DNA of 64,000 bases from contig SXUL01000118.1 of assembly GCA_005790545.1 (NCBI GenBank), positions 1-64,000 on the forward strand, in the 5' to 3' direction. Position numbers and translations under genes: made by a program. This DNA is from Planctomycetia bacterium. Lineage in GTDB: Bacteria > Planctomycetota > GCA-002687715. The notes beneath the pieces were generated by a model, which saw only the letters and a list, made by a program, of their open reading frames with translations, was not told where the DNA came from and ran no database searches. Within the stretch, counting starts at the first letter, position 1. Every line of letters begins with the position of its first letter. Positions 29,006-36,263 of this stretch are shown here, piece after piece.

Positions 29006-30697
29006 ATGCCCGACCGTCGCCAGTTTCTCCAACACGGCCTTGTGGCCGCAGGTCTCGGACTCACAGCGGGACTGAGTCTCCGCCTCTCTGGCACGCCGCC
29101 TCCACCACCACCCGGTGGCGCTTCGAACCCGTTTCTGCAACTGCCACCCAACCCTCAGTCCACGCTGGTCAACGGAATCCCGTTCGCTCCCTGGTTCACC
29201 GGTGATGATTTCCCGGATCCGAACTCCATTCCGTTTCATGTCGCGTGGAATGGCTCGCCTCCGGCACCGACGGAGGAAGTGGAGGTCGCCATCGTGGGCG
29301 GCGGGCTTTCGGGGCTCGCAAGTGCCTTCCTTCTGAAACAGCACCATCCGGTGCTCTTCGATCTGCGCCCGCGCTTCGGCGGCAACGCCCTCGGCGAGAA
29401 ATGGCTCGGGCAACACGCCTCTCTCGGCAGTGCGTACTTCATCACGCCAGATCCCGGCACCTTCCTGAATCGTTTCTACCGCCGCCTCGGGTTGCATCTC
29501 GTGAAGGAAGAGGCGCTGCCGCCGGATCCTGTCGTGATCAACGGCGCGATCCAGGGGAACTTCTGGTCAGGCCAGGGACTCTCGCCCACAGAGCAGTTCG
29601 CCTTCCAGCGCTACGCCGCCGTGGTCACGCACATGGCGCACAATGCGTACCCGGAGATTCCGCTCTCCACGAGTCCCGGAGCGGCCCACGCGGTACGCAC
29701 GCTGGATCTGGTGGACTTCCGCAGCAATGTGGAAGCACAGATGGGTGTGCCCCTGACACCCTTGCTCGCTGCCGCCGTGCAGGGCTATTTCTATTCCTCC
29801 TTCGGCGTGGGCATGGAGGACATCTCCGCCGCCGCGGGCTGGAACTTCGTCGCCGCGGAGGAATTCGGGCGTTGGGTGCTGCCCGGCGGCAACGCCTGGA
29901 TGGCGCATCGTCTCTGGCAGAAACTCCGCGCGGTGGAACTCGCACGCCCGCCGTCGGCGCCGCCTCTTCTCCGCGCGGGCGCGCGTGTGGTGGATGTGCG
30001 CCGCGCTGGACCAAAGGTCCTCGTGACATGGATCGACGACAATCAGCAAACGAGATCGCTCCTTGCGGATGAAGTCATCATGGCCTGCGGCAAGCACATC
30101 TGCCGGCATGTCCTGCACAACCTCGCGAGCCTCGACCCCGACAAGCACGCCGCCATGCAGCGCGTGGAAACCATGGCCTACGTGGTCGCGAATGTGCTTC
30201 TCGATGTGCCGCCTCCGCTCTCGTCTTACGACGTGTTCCTCGTCGAGAATCAGGCCTTCCCCATGACCGCGCAGGCCTTCGAGGCAGCGCCGCGCCCCGT
30301 GGATGTGCTGAATGGCAGCTTCGCAGAGCAAGGTTTTCCGCAGAAGAGCGTGCTCACGCTCTACTGGCCGCTGCCCTGGTTCACCGCTCGCTTCTCGCTG
30401 CTCATCAATGACCCATGGCAGAACTACGCCTCCACGCTGGTGCCGTACCTGAACTCGGTGCTCGGCATGCTGAATGTCGCGCCGAGTGCGGTGCGCCAGG
30501 TGCGACTCTCTCGTTGGGGCCACGCCATGCCCGTCGCGAGGCCGAACTTCATTGCCGATGGCGTGCCTCACGAGCTGCTCCGCCCCTTCCAGGATCACAT
30601 CTGGTTCGTGAATCAGGACAACTGGGCGCTGCCTGCGGTGGAGAACTCGCTCCTCGATGCAGAATCGGTCACCGCTCAAGTCCGCGAGAACCTCTGA
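29006..30697 (+). CDS. Tat-exported FAD-dependent amine-oxidase-like protein
   Basis: A 563-residue flavoprotein. The N-terminus MPDRRQFLQHGLVAAGLGL is a twin-arginine signal, so it is exported folded with its cofactor. A Pro-rich stretch (30-36) is followed by the FAD-binding Rossmann motif VEVAIVGGGLSGLASAFLL at about 92-110 and a FDLRPRFGGNA segment typical of amine oxidase/phytoene desaturase folds. Substrate and acceptor are unknown; the C-terminal FAD-proximal region (HIWFVNQDNWALPAVENSLL) fits the family. The stop overlaps the next gene (TGATG), pairing it with a RidA lipoprotein. Confidence 0.83.
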   Translation: MPDRRQFLQHGLVAAGLGLTAGLSLRLSGTPPPPPPGGASNPFLQLPPNPQSTLVNGIPFAPWFTGDDFPDPNSIPFHVAWNGSPPAPTEEVEVAIVGGGLSGLASAFLLKQHHPVLFDLRPRFGGNALGEKWLGQHASLGSAYFITPDPGTFLNRFYRRLGLHLVKEEALPPDPVVINGAIQGNFWSGQGLSPTEQFAFQRYAAVVTHMAHNAYPEIPLSTSPGAAHAVRTLDLVDFRSNVEAQMGVPLTPLLAAAVQGYFYSSFGVGMEDISAAAGWNFVAAEEFGRWVLPGGNAWMAHRLWQKLRAVELARPPSAPPLLRAGARVVDVRRAGPKVLVTWIDDNQQTRSLLADEVIMACGKHICRHVLHNLASLDPDKHAAMQRVETMAYVVANVLLDVPPPLSSYDVFLVENQAFPMTAQAFEAAPRPVDVLNGSFAEQGFPQKSVLTLYWPLPWFTARFSLLINDPWQNYASTLVPYLNSVLGMLNVAPSAVRQVRLSRWGHAMPVARPNFIADGVPHELLRPFQDHIWFVNQDNWALPAVENSLLDAESVTAQVRENL

Positions 30698-31119
30698 TGC
30701 AACACATGAAGCAGCATGTCCTGGTCGTTCTGCTGGCCGCGCTGTTGCTGTCCGGCTGCGCTGCGGGCGAACGCATCCATCGTCCCGCGCAGGGTGCGCT
30801 CGGCCCCTACTCCGCGTCGGTGGAAGCCTCCGGGCTTGTGGCTGTTGCGGGTCAGATCGCGCCCGCTGCTGAGTTTGAAGCGGAAGTGGAGGGCGCGCTC
30901 AAGAAGGTGGACGCCGAACTCCGCCGCGCAGGCCTCGGCCTTGCGGATGTGATCTCCTGCACCGTGTTCCTCACGGACATGGCCGACTACAAGGTCTTCA
31001 ACGAGATCTACGGGCGCATGCTCGCTGCGCCGTACCCCGCGCGCGCCTGCGTGGCGGTGAAGGCCCTCCCGGGTGGAGCGCGCGTGGAAGTCCAGGTCCT
31101 CGCCGTGCGGCCGCGCTGA
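30697..31119 (+). CDS. RidA-family (YjgF/YER057c) lipoprotein
   Basis: A 140-residue protein with lipobox LLSGC at about 17-21 and a complete RidA domain: GPYSASVEASGLVAVAGQI, VISCTVFLTDMADYKVFNE and the active-site Arg in YPARACVAVKALP. RidA proteins hydrolyse reactive enamines/imines to ketones and ammonia, normally in the cytoplasm. A lipid-anchored form is uncommon. Its ATG overlaps the stop of the amine-oxidase-like flavoprotein, which suggests it may deal with imine products of that enzyme outside the cytoplasm; this is inference from context. Confidence 0.85.
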   Translation: MQHMKQHVLVVLLAALLLSGCAAGERIHRPAQGALGPYSASVEASGLVAVAGQIAPAAEFEAEVEGALKKVDAELRRAGLGLADVISCTVFLTDMADYKVFNEIYGRMLAAPYPARACVAVKALPGGARVEVQVLAVRPR

Positions 31120-31291
31120 GCTCCTTCTCTGCGACCGTGCACGGCAGCCATGCCGCTCTGCACTTTCCGGCGTGCGCTGGCGTGACGCGACACGTCGAAC
31201 CAGTGCCACCGGTTCTCCCGCAGCCAGGGCTTCAGAAGGCGCGGGCCAGACCATCCTGAAGACGCAGATTCTCGTGCGTTTTCCGCCGTTC

Positions 31292-31320
31292 TTGGCGGAG
31301 CCGCACTCCTCTCGTACCAT
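31292..31320 (+). promoter_or_regulatory. Probable promoter of tRNA-Pro
   Basis: TTGGCG and TACCAT are separated by 17 nt, and the -10 ends 39 nt before the tRNA. This is the best -35/-10 pair in the 240-nt gap between the RidA gene and the tRNA. Confidence 0.4.
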
Positions 31321-31359
31321 GCGAACCACGCTGGTCTGATCTTCTGGTCAACTGGCATC

Positions 31360-31433
31360 CGGGGCGTGGCTCAGCCTGGTAGAGCGCTTGGTTCGGGACC
31401 AAGAGGCCGGAGGTTCACATCCTCTCGCCCCGA
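31360..31433 (+). tRNA. tRNA-Pro (anticodon CGG)
   Basis: Cloverleaf read by eye: acceptor stem CGGGGCG/CGCCCCG, D arm GCTC..AGAGC with GCCTGGT loop, anticodon stem CTTGG/CCAAG with loop TTCGGGA (anticodon CGG, reads CCG), T arm GGAGG-TTCACAT-CCTCT with one G-T pair, discriminator A. The CCA end is not encoded. Total 74 nt. A hairpin with T-run follows after 8 nt. Confidence 0.95.
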
Positions 31434-31441
31434 TGAGAGTG

Positions 31442-31481
31442 CCGGCTCCGCGGATGCGTTCCGCGGGGCCGGTTCTTTTTT
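31442..31481 (+). terminator. Rho-independent terminator after tRNA-Pro
   Basis: GCCGGCTCCGCGGA pairs with TTCCGCGGGGCCGG around a short loop and is followed by a run with six consecutive T. This is the clearest intrinsic terminator in the window. Confidence 0.85.
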
Positions 31482-31549
31482 GCCCGCAGCCACCTGAGCC
31501 TCGGCGCATGCGAAACTGCCGCCGGGCCCGCTGCCCCAAGCGCCATCTC

Positions 31550-32692
31550 ATGAAGATCCCGCGGCTGTTGTTCCTTCTCGCCCTCGGCGCCGTCTCGGGT
31601 TGTGCTCAGCCCGAGCCCCTCAGCAGCGCGCCGCCCATGGAAGCGTCCCTGCGCCGCGAGGTGTTCGCCGCGCACGTGAACCTGCCCCACGCAGCCGTGC
31701 GCATCCCGGCACTCCTCGCCACGCGGAAGGGCACGCTGCTCGCGGTTGCGGAAGGGCGCGCCAACGCAGGCGATCAAGCCGGAAACGACCTCGTGCTCTC
31801 GCGCTCGACGGATGACGGCAATACCTGGAGTGCGCCGCGAACCATGCGCGACGCAGGCCATGATTCGCTCAACAACCCCTGCCTCGTCGAAGAGGCCGCA
31901 AGCGGACGTGTGTTTCTCTTTCACCAACTCTTCCCTGCTGGCACAGGTGAGTTCGGGAGACTCGCCGCCGGACCCGAGGGTTCGGTGCGCATCCATGTCA
32001 TGCACTCGGATGACGATGGCCTCCATTGGAGCGCGCCTCGCGATCTCAGTGCGGAACTGAAGCCTGCTGACGCGCTGACCGCAGCCTCCGGGCCAGGCAT
32101 CGGCATTCAACTCCAACGCGGTCCCGCACGAGGTCGCATCGTGGTGCCATTCAATTCACAGTCAGCGGGTCGCCACTTCGTGAACTGGATGGCCTTGAGC
32201 GACGATGGCGGCGTCTCCTGGCGCCGCGGTGCGGATGTTCCTTGCAAGGATGCAGAGTTGAATGAAGTGCAAGTGGCTGAAGCAAAGGATGGCAGCCTCA
32301 TCCTCAATGCCCGCCACTGGAAGGGTGTGAACAGGGGCCGACTCGTTGCGCGATCGGAGGATGGCGGGCTCACATGGAGCGAAGCGCACGCAGACCCGGC
32401 CCTCCCGGAGCCCGTGTGCCAGGCAAGTCTCCTCGCGCTGCACGACGCTGATCGACACTTGCTGCTCTTCCTGAATCCCGCAGGTGATCCCCCGGGCAAG
32501 GGCCGCTGCCGCGGCGTCCTCCGCAGCTCGGAGGATGACGGCCACACCTGGCCGGGCTCTCTCCTCCTCGTCCCCGGCCACTTCGCTTACAGCTCCATGG
32601 CTCTTCTCAAGAACGGCGACCTCGGCGTGCTCTACGAACCCGGCGACGCAACGCGCGTGCTCTATCTCCGGACTCGCCCCCACGCGAGATGA
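31550..32692 (+). CDS. Sialidase-like (BNR/Asp-box) lipoprotein
   Basis: A 380-residue six-bladed propeller of the sialidase superfamily (GH33-like). Lipobox VSGC at about 16-19, so exported and lipid-anchored. The RIP motif of catalytic sialidases is present (AVRIPALLAT), followed by EGRANAGDQAGNDLV. Five Asp-boxes occur (STDDGNTW, SDDDGLHW, SDDGGVSW, SEDGGLTW, SEDDGHTW), and YSSMALLKNGDLGVLYEPGD matches the region of the catalytic Tyr/Glu. It should remove terminal sialic acid or a related sugar; exact glycan unknown. ATG 31550 was chosen for the signal; earlier in-frame starts run through the tRNA. Confidence 0.88.
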   Translation: MKIPRLLFLLALGAVSGCAQPEPLSSAPPMEASLRREVFAAHVNLPHAAVRIPALLATRKGTLLAVAEGRANAGDQAGNDLVLSRSTDDGNTWSAPRTMRDAGHDSLNNPCLVEEAASGRVFLFHQLFPAGTGEFGRLAAGPEGSVRIHVMHSDDDGLHWSAPRDLSAELKPADALTAASGPGIGIQLQRGPARGRIVVPFNSQSAGRHFVNWMALSDDGGVSWRRGADVPCKDAELNEVQVAEAKDGSLILNARHWKGVNRGRLVARSEDGGLTWSEAHADPALPEPVCQASLLALHDADRHLLLFLNPAGDPPGKGRCRGVLRSSEDDGHTWPGSLLLVPGHFAYSSMALLKNGDLGVLYEPGDATRVLYLRTRPHAR

Positions 32693-32766
32693 CGACTGAC
32701 GCACGCTCGCATGGGGCTTGACGGGTGGGCTAGGCTGGGTGCGGGCTTGGGTTTGAGTCCCTTGTT

Positions 32767-34194
32767 GTGATTCCCCCTGAAGTCATTGTTCTGGGTGCGG
32801 GTCCCGCCGGATCCGTGCTGGCCACGTTGCTGGCGAAGAACGGCATTCGCGTGCTGCTCGTGGATCGCACACACCCCCGGCAACACATGCCGGAGGAAAC
32901 GTTGCCCGCCGGCGCGACGCCCATGATCGAGGAACTGGGGCTGAGGGAGATCTTCACCCGCGAGCATTTCTTCGGCACACCGCGGAGAGCGGTGCATTGG
33001 ATGCCGAAGGACCCGACCCGCCTCGTCATCGAGGACCTCGCGCCCCACGAACGCGGTTTCAAGGTGGCCCGCGAGATCTTCGATCGCGAACTGCGTGTGC
33101 ACGCAGTGGCTGCTGGCGCGCGCCTCATCAATGCAGACGTCCTCGGCATCGACGGCGTGCACCGCAATGTGCGCGTGAAAACTCTCGAGGGCCGCGAGGA
33201 GACACTCAGTGCCGCCGTGCTGGTGAACGCGCTCGGTGGACGGGGCGCAACCTTGAGTGGCGAGGTCATTGCGAGCCTGCCCGAAACACTGGCTCTCACG
33301 GCGCTCATCGACACGGCCCCGTCGGAGCGCGACACCACCATCATCGAAGCGGTGCCGGAAGGCTGGCTGTGGTGGATTCCACGCACCATCGGCGGAGCGG
33401 CACTCACGCTCATGGTGGATGCCGCAGAGGCCCGCAAGGTCGGCGCGCATCAGCTCTTCAAGAACGCCGTCGCCCGTTCTCTCGGGCCGGCGCGCACCCT
33501 CTCAGCCCGCTGTGATCTGGGGACACCGGCCACACCGCGCCTGATCCAGCCCGTGGAAGGAGTGCTGCATTGCGGCGATGCGGCTTGCGGTGCAGATCCC
33601 CTGTCTTCGCAAGGGCTCTTGAAGGCCTTCCACTCTGCGCGGCGCACGGCGGAAGCCGTGCGCACGCTTCTCGAGAGTCCGCATTTGCTCCGCCCGGTGC
33701 AGCACCACCTGCATCAGTTCCACGCGGTGCACTGGCGCGAACATGCGCGCACCACCTTGCTCTGGTACGCAACGGAACGCCGTTTCCAGGACGCACCCTT
33801 CTGGAAAACGCGCCATACTTTCATTCTCGAAGAATCCGCCCGGGGGCCGATGCGACTGCCGCGCTGCTTCGTGCGCACCCGACGCCTCGTCCCGGCGCCA
33901 CTGCTTGTTTCCGACGGTGACAAGCTCCGCGAACGCATGGGCTATCAGTCCCCACGCACGGGCGACGCTTTGCACGAGATCGGCCGCCTCAGTGTCGACC
34001 AAGTGCTGAAACTCACCGAACAACCCGGCAACTTCGAAGACTGCTGCCGCCGCGCGGGCGCCATCAGTGGCGCCAACCTCCTCAGCCAGGAAGAACTCCG
34101 CGGCATCCTCAGCGAAGCCAGCGCCCTCGGGTTCATCGAGAGCTGGATGGAGGAGCTTCCCCGCAGCAAAGACGCTGTGCAAACCAACCTGTGA
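32767..34194 (+). CDS. qhpG: FAD-dependent monooxygenase of QHNDH maturation (QhpG type)
   Basis: A 475-residue flavoprotein. The N-terminal FAD motif is VIVLGAGPAGSVLATLLAKN, with PEETLPAGATPMIEELGL typical of the tryptophan-halogenase/geranylgeranyl-reductase group and the second FAD motif GVLHCGDAACGADPLSSQG. QhpG hydroxylates the gamma-subunit tryptophan on the way to the CTQ cofactor. The assignment here rests on the family plus its place beside all other qhp genes. Start is GTG 32767. It converges with qhpE, and the two coding regions overlap by 62 nt. A GCTAGGCT hexamer about 40 nt upstream may be a -10 box. Confidence 0.85.
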   Translation: MIPPEVIVLGAGPAGSVLATLLAKNGIRVLLVDRTHPRQHMPEETLPAGATPMIEELGLREIFTREHFFGTPRRAVHWMPKDPTRLVIEDLAPHERGFKVAREIFDRELRVHAVAAGARLINADVLGIDGVHRNVRVKTLEGREETLSAAVLVNALGGRGATLSGEVIASLPETLALTALIDTAPSERDTTIIEAVPEGWLWWIPRTIGGAALTLMVDAAEARKVGAHQLFKNAVARSLGPARTLSARCDLGTPATPRLIQPVEGVLHCGDAACGADPLSSQGLLKAFHSARRTAEAVRTLLESPHLLRPVQHHLHQFHAVHWREHARTTLLWYATERRFQDAPFWKTRHTFILEESARGPMRLPRCFVRTRRLVPAPLLVSDGDKLRERMGYQSPRTGDALHEIGRLSVDQVLKLTEQPGNFEDCCRRAGAISGANLLSQEELRGILSEASALGFIESWMEELPRSKDAVQTNL

Positions 34195-34780
34195 AGTTGG
34201 CGGCGGCCATGGAGGCGCCATGGAGGTTGCGCGCTGGATCCAATCCCGGCAGTGCGCGCGGGAAAGGCGATGCATGCCAGATGACCCGCCCACCCCAGTC
34301 TTTCAGCTCCGGCTTTTCGCGCGGGAGGGAGGCGTCTTCCTTGACGCCGAAGACACCGGGAAGCACGCCCGGGAACGACACGATGCCTTCGAAGGAGACC
34401 GGAGCCACGAGGGCGACTCCAGCGGCCTTGAAGCGTGCCACGAGCCGCTCGCAGGCCGGAGCGTGACTGGCTAGCGGCGTGCCCAGCGAGAGATTCACGA
34501 CCGACGCACCGCAATCCGCCGCATACTCAAGCGCCTTCAGCAGCGCCGTGAAGGTGCAGCGTGGCTTGGCATCGAACACACGCACGATGTGCAGCACCGC
34601 GCTCGGGGCGAGGTCGTGGATGGCAGCGGCCGCCGCAGTGCCGTGTCCGAGCTGATCACGCAGCGGGGCGGTTGCCGCCTGCCCCTCGGCATCAAAGGCC
34701 GGGCCGCATTCGAGCACCGCGCCCGCAAGATGTGGATGGGTGGCGTTGACCGAACTGTCGATCAGCACCACCCGCGTCAT
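34133..34780 (-). CDS. qhpE: Subtilisin-like serine protease of QHNDH maturation
   Basis: A 215-residue S8-type protease with no signal peptide. Catalytic Asp8 in VVLIDSSV, His46 in LGHGTAAAA, Ser190 in HGASMAAANF. The oxyanion-hole region reads VALVAPVSFEG rather than the usual AAGN. QhpE cuts the N-terminal leader off the crosslinked gamma subunit in the cytoplasm. It is shorter than secreted subtilisins and lacks a propeptide, as known for QhpE. Its ATG shares one base with the qhpB stop (TGATG). The 3' end overlaps qhpG on the other strand. Confidence 0.88.
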   Translation of the reverse strand: MTRVVLIDSSVNATHPHLAGAVLECGPAFDAEGQAATAPLRDQLGHGTAAAAAIHDLAPSAVLHIVRVFDAKPRCTFTALLKALEYAADCGASVVNLSLGTPLASHAPACERLVARFKAAGVALVAPVSFEGIVSFPGVLPGVFGVKEDASLPREKPELKDWGGRVIWHASPFPRALPGLDPARNLHGASMAAANFTGWFAQRLCCGEAPPSSSR

Positions 34781-35946
34781 CAGCGCCGGATCTCGATGAA
34801 GTCGGAAACCTCGCCGGGCAGCTCGAGGGTGCGCGAGACCTGCAACTCCCCCGTCACCACCAGCACGTCATGTCCACGACCGGTGAGATAGAGCTTGCTG
34901 CCATCAGGAGCAATGGCAGAGATCCCGAGCGCCGTGCGTGCCTTGAAGGTGTTCTCGGCGATGCGACGACCGTTCGAGAGATCCCAACTCGCCAGAGTGA
35001 TCTCCGATTCACCGCCCGTTCCCCCACGCCCACCGAAGCCGCGGCGCCCGCCGCCGTGCCCGTAGGCGCGCTTGTGATCGGCGGTGATGTACGAGCCGAA
35101 GCCGCCCATGTTCGGCACGCCCCACTCCTCGCGCCGCGCGATGGTGAGCTTGGTCATGTCGAGATCGAGGATGCCGCCGAGGCGGCGGTTCGTGTTCACC
35201 GGATCGGTCATGCTCCAGAGCATGCGGTAGAAGCCGGGATTGCGTCCTTCGTGAAAGTCGAAGCTCTGCAAGGTGATCGGCCCCATGCCGGTGAAGAGCG
35301 GCTTCGAGAGTTCGATGCGGCCCGTTTCCTTGAGCGTCTCCGGTTCCAGGATGACGAGGTCCTTGTCGAACACGTGCCACGACTTGCCGTCCGGCGAGAT
35401 GCGCGCGCCGCGGCGAATGGCCTCGGGCAGTTCCTTCACCGCTTCGCCCAGTTCCTTCGCCTCAATGTCGTAGGGAAACCACATCTGTTCGTGGATCACG
35501 AAGTGGTCCACCTTCTTCTCCACGCGCTCGCAGTTCACCCACCACTTCTTGCCGCCGGGGCACTCGGTCACGCTGCGCGCACGCAGGATCCAGCCGTCCT
35601 TCGCAATGGGGTGTTCATCCACCGTTGCGAGCTTCTCGAGATCGATCACCTCGATCATGCCGCGTTGGCCGGTGATGGCGAGAGCCGTCTTCTTGTCGTG
35701 CAGGATTTCCACACCGTGCTGCACGCCATGCTTGAACTTCATCTGGCGCGTGATGGTGTCGGTGGCAGTGTCGAACTGCCCGAGAATGTCCGGCCAGAGC
35801 ACCACGTAGTGCGCGATGATCGCGCTCTCCGGCTCGGGCACGACTGCGGCAGCATCCTGCGCTTGCACTGACAGCGCCAGTGAGCAGCAGGCCAGCAGCA
35901 GCGCCAGCAACACAGGTGCACGCATGAGAGATGGCACTCCGCTCAT
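34780..35946 (-). CDS. qhpB: Quinohemoprotein amine dehydrogenase beta subunit
   Basis: A 388-residue periplasmic subunit with a signal peptide (hydrophobic core LLALLLACCSLAL, cleavage near AQDA). It folds as a seven-bladed YVTN-type beta-propeller; FDTATDTITRQMKFKHGVQH and MIEVIDLEKLATVDE show blade repeats. It contributes to the active-site pocket around the CTQ-bearing gamma subunit. A Gly/Arg-rich loop at about 300-315 (GHGGGRRGFGGRGGTGGES) looks like a lineage insertion. ATG 35946 overlaps the qhpC stop by 4 nt; an ATG 7 codons later is possible. Confidence 0.9.
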   Translation of the reverse strand: MSGVPSLMRAPVLLALLLACCSLALSVQAQDAAAVVPEPESAIIAHYVVLWPDILGQFDTATDTITRQMKFKHGVQHGVEILHDKKTALAITGQRGMIEVIDLEKLATVDEHPIAKDGWILRARSVTECPGGKKWWVNCERVEKKVDHFVIHEQMWFPYDIEAKELGEAVKELPEAIRRGARISPDGKSWHVFDKDLVILEPETLKETGRIELSKPLFTGMGPITLQSFDFHEGRNPGFYRMLWSMTDPVNTNRRLGGILDLDMTKLTIARREEWGVPNMGGFGSYITADHKRAYGHGGGRRGFGGRGGTGGESEITLASWDLSNGRRIAENTFKARTALGISAIAPDGSKLYLTGRGHDVLVVTGELQVSRTLELPGEVSDFIEIRR

Positions 35947-36263
35947 GGGAACACCAGGTCGATCTTCGACCAGTCATTCACCGGCGCACCACAGCTCTGC
36001 GCCCAGTTGGGCGAATTGGTGAGCGCATCCGGAACTTGCGCCGGCCAGTAGCAGGAGTGGTGGCAATCGTAGAGATCACGCTCGATGGGCGTGCACAGAT
36101 TGGCCGTGCCGCCATCGGTGTCCACCTCCCAACCGGGCGCGAAGATGGTGGTGCAACCGAGCGGTGGGTCCTGCGGCGCGAGCGCGTGTGCGTCGGCGAA
36201 GGAGCCTGCAAAGCGCGCGGCGATGCGACGCGCCTTCCGGTTCAAGGGAGTGATGCGGCTCAT
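35943..36263 (-). CDS. qhpC: Quinohemoprotein amine dehydrogenase gamma subunit (CTQ-bearing, crosslinked)
   Basis: A 106-residue precursor: a basic leader of about 30 residues (MSRITPLNRKARRIAARFAG..), then the catalytic core beginning near QDPPLGCTT. In mature Paracoccus-type numbering every crosslink residue is present: Cys7-Glu16, Cys27-Asp33 and Cys41-Asp49 for the thioether bonds, and Cys37-Trp43 for the cysteine tryptophylquinone. The core reads GCTTIFAPGWEVD, NLCTPIERDLYDCHHSCYW and PAQVPD. There is no Sec signal; export is by the dedicated ABC transporter. ATG 36263 overlaps the qhpD stop (ATGA), and its stop overlaps qhpB. Confidence 0.96.
   Translation of the reverse strand: MSRITPLNRKARRIAARFAGSFADAHALAPQDPPLGCTTIFAPGWEVDTDGGTANLCTPIERDLYDCHHSCYWPAQVPDALTNSPNWAQSCGAPVNDWSKIDLVFP

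Noticed and set aside
31360-31550. tRNA-Pro as an attachment site for a genomic island
   Set aside because: No integrase, no direct repeat of the tRNA 3' end seen, and a normal terminator and gene follow.
32693-32766. TTGACG at about 32718 as a -35 box for qhpG
   Set aside because: No -10-like hexamer lies 16-18 nt downstream; the TAGGCT element is only 7 nt away.
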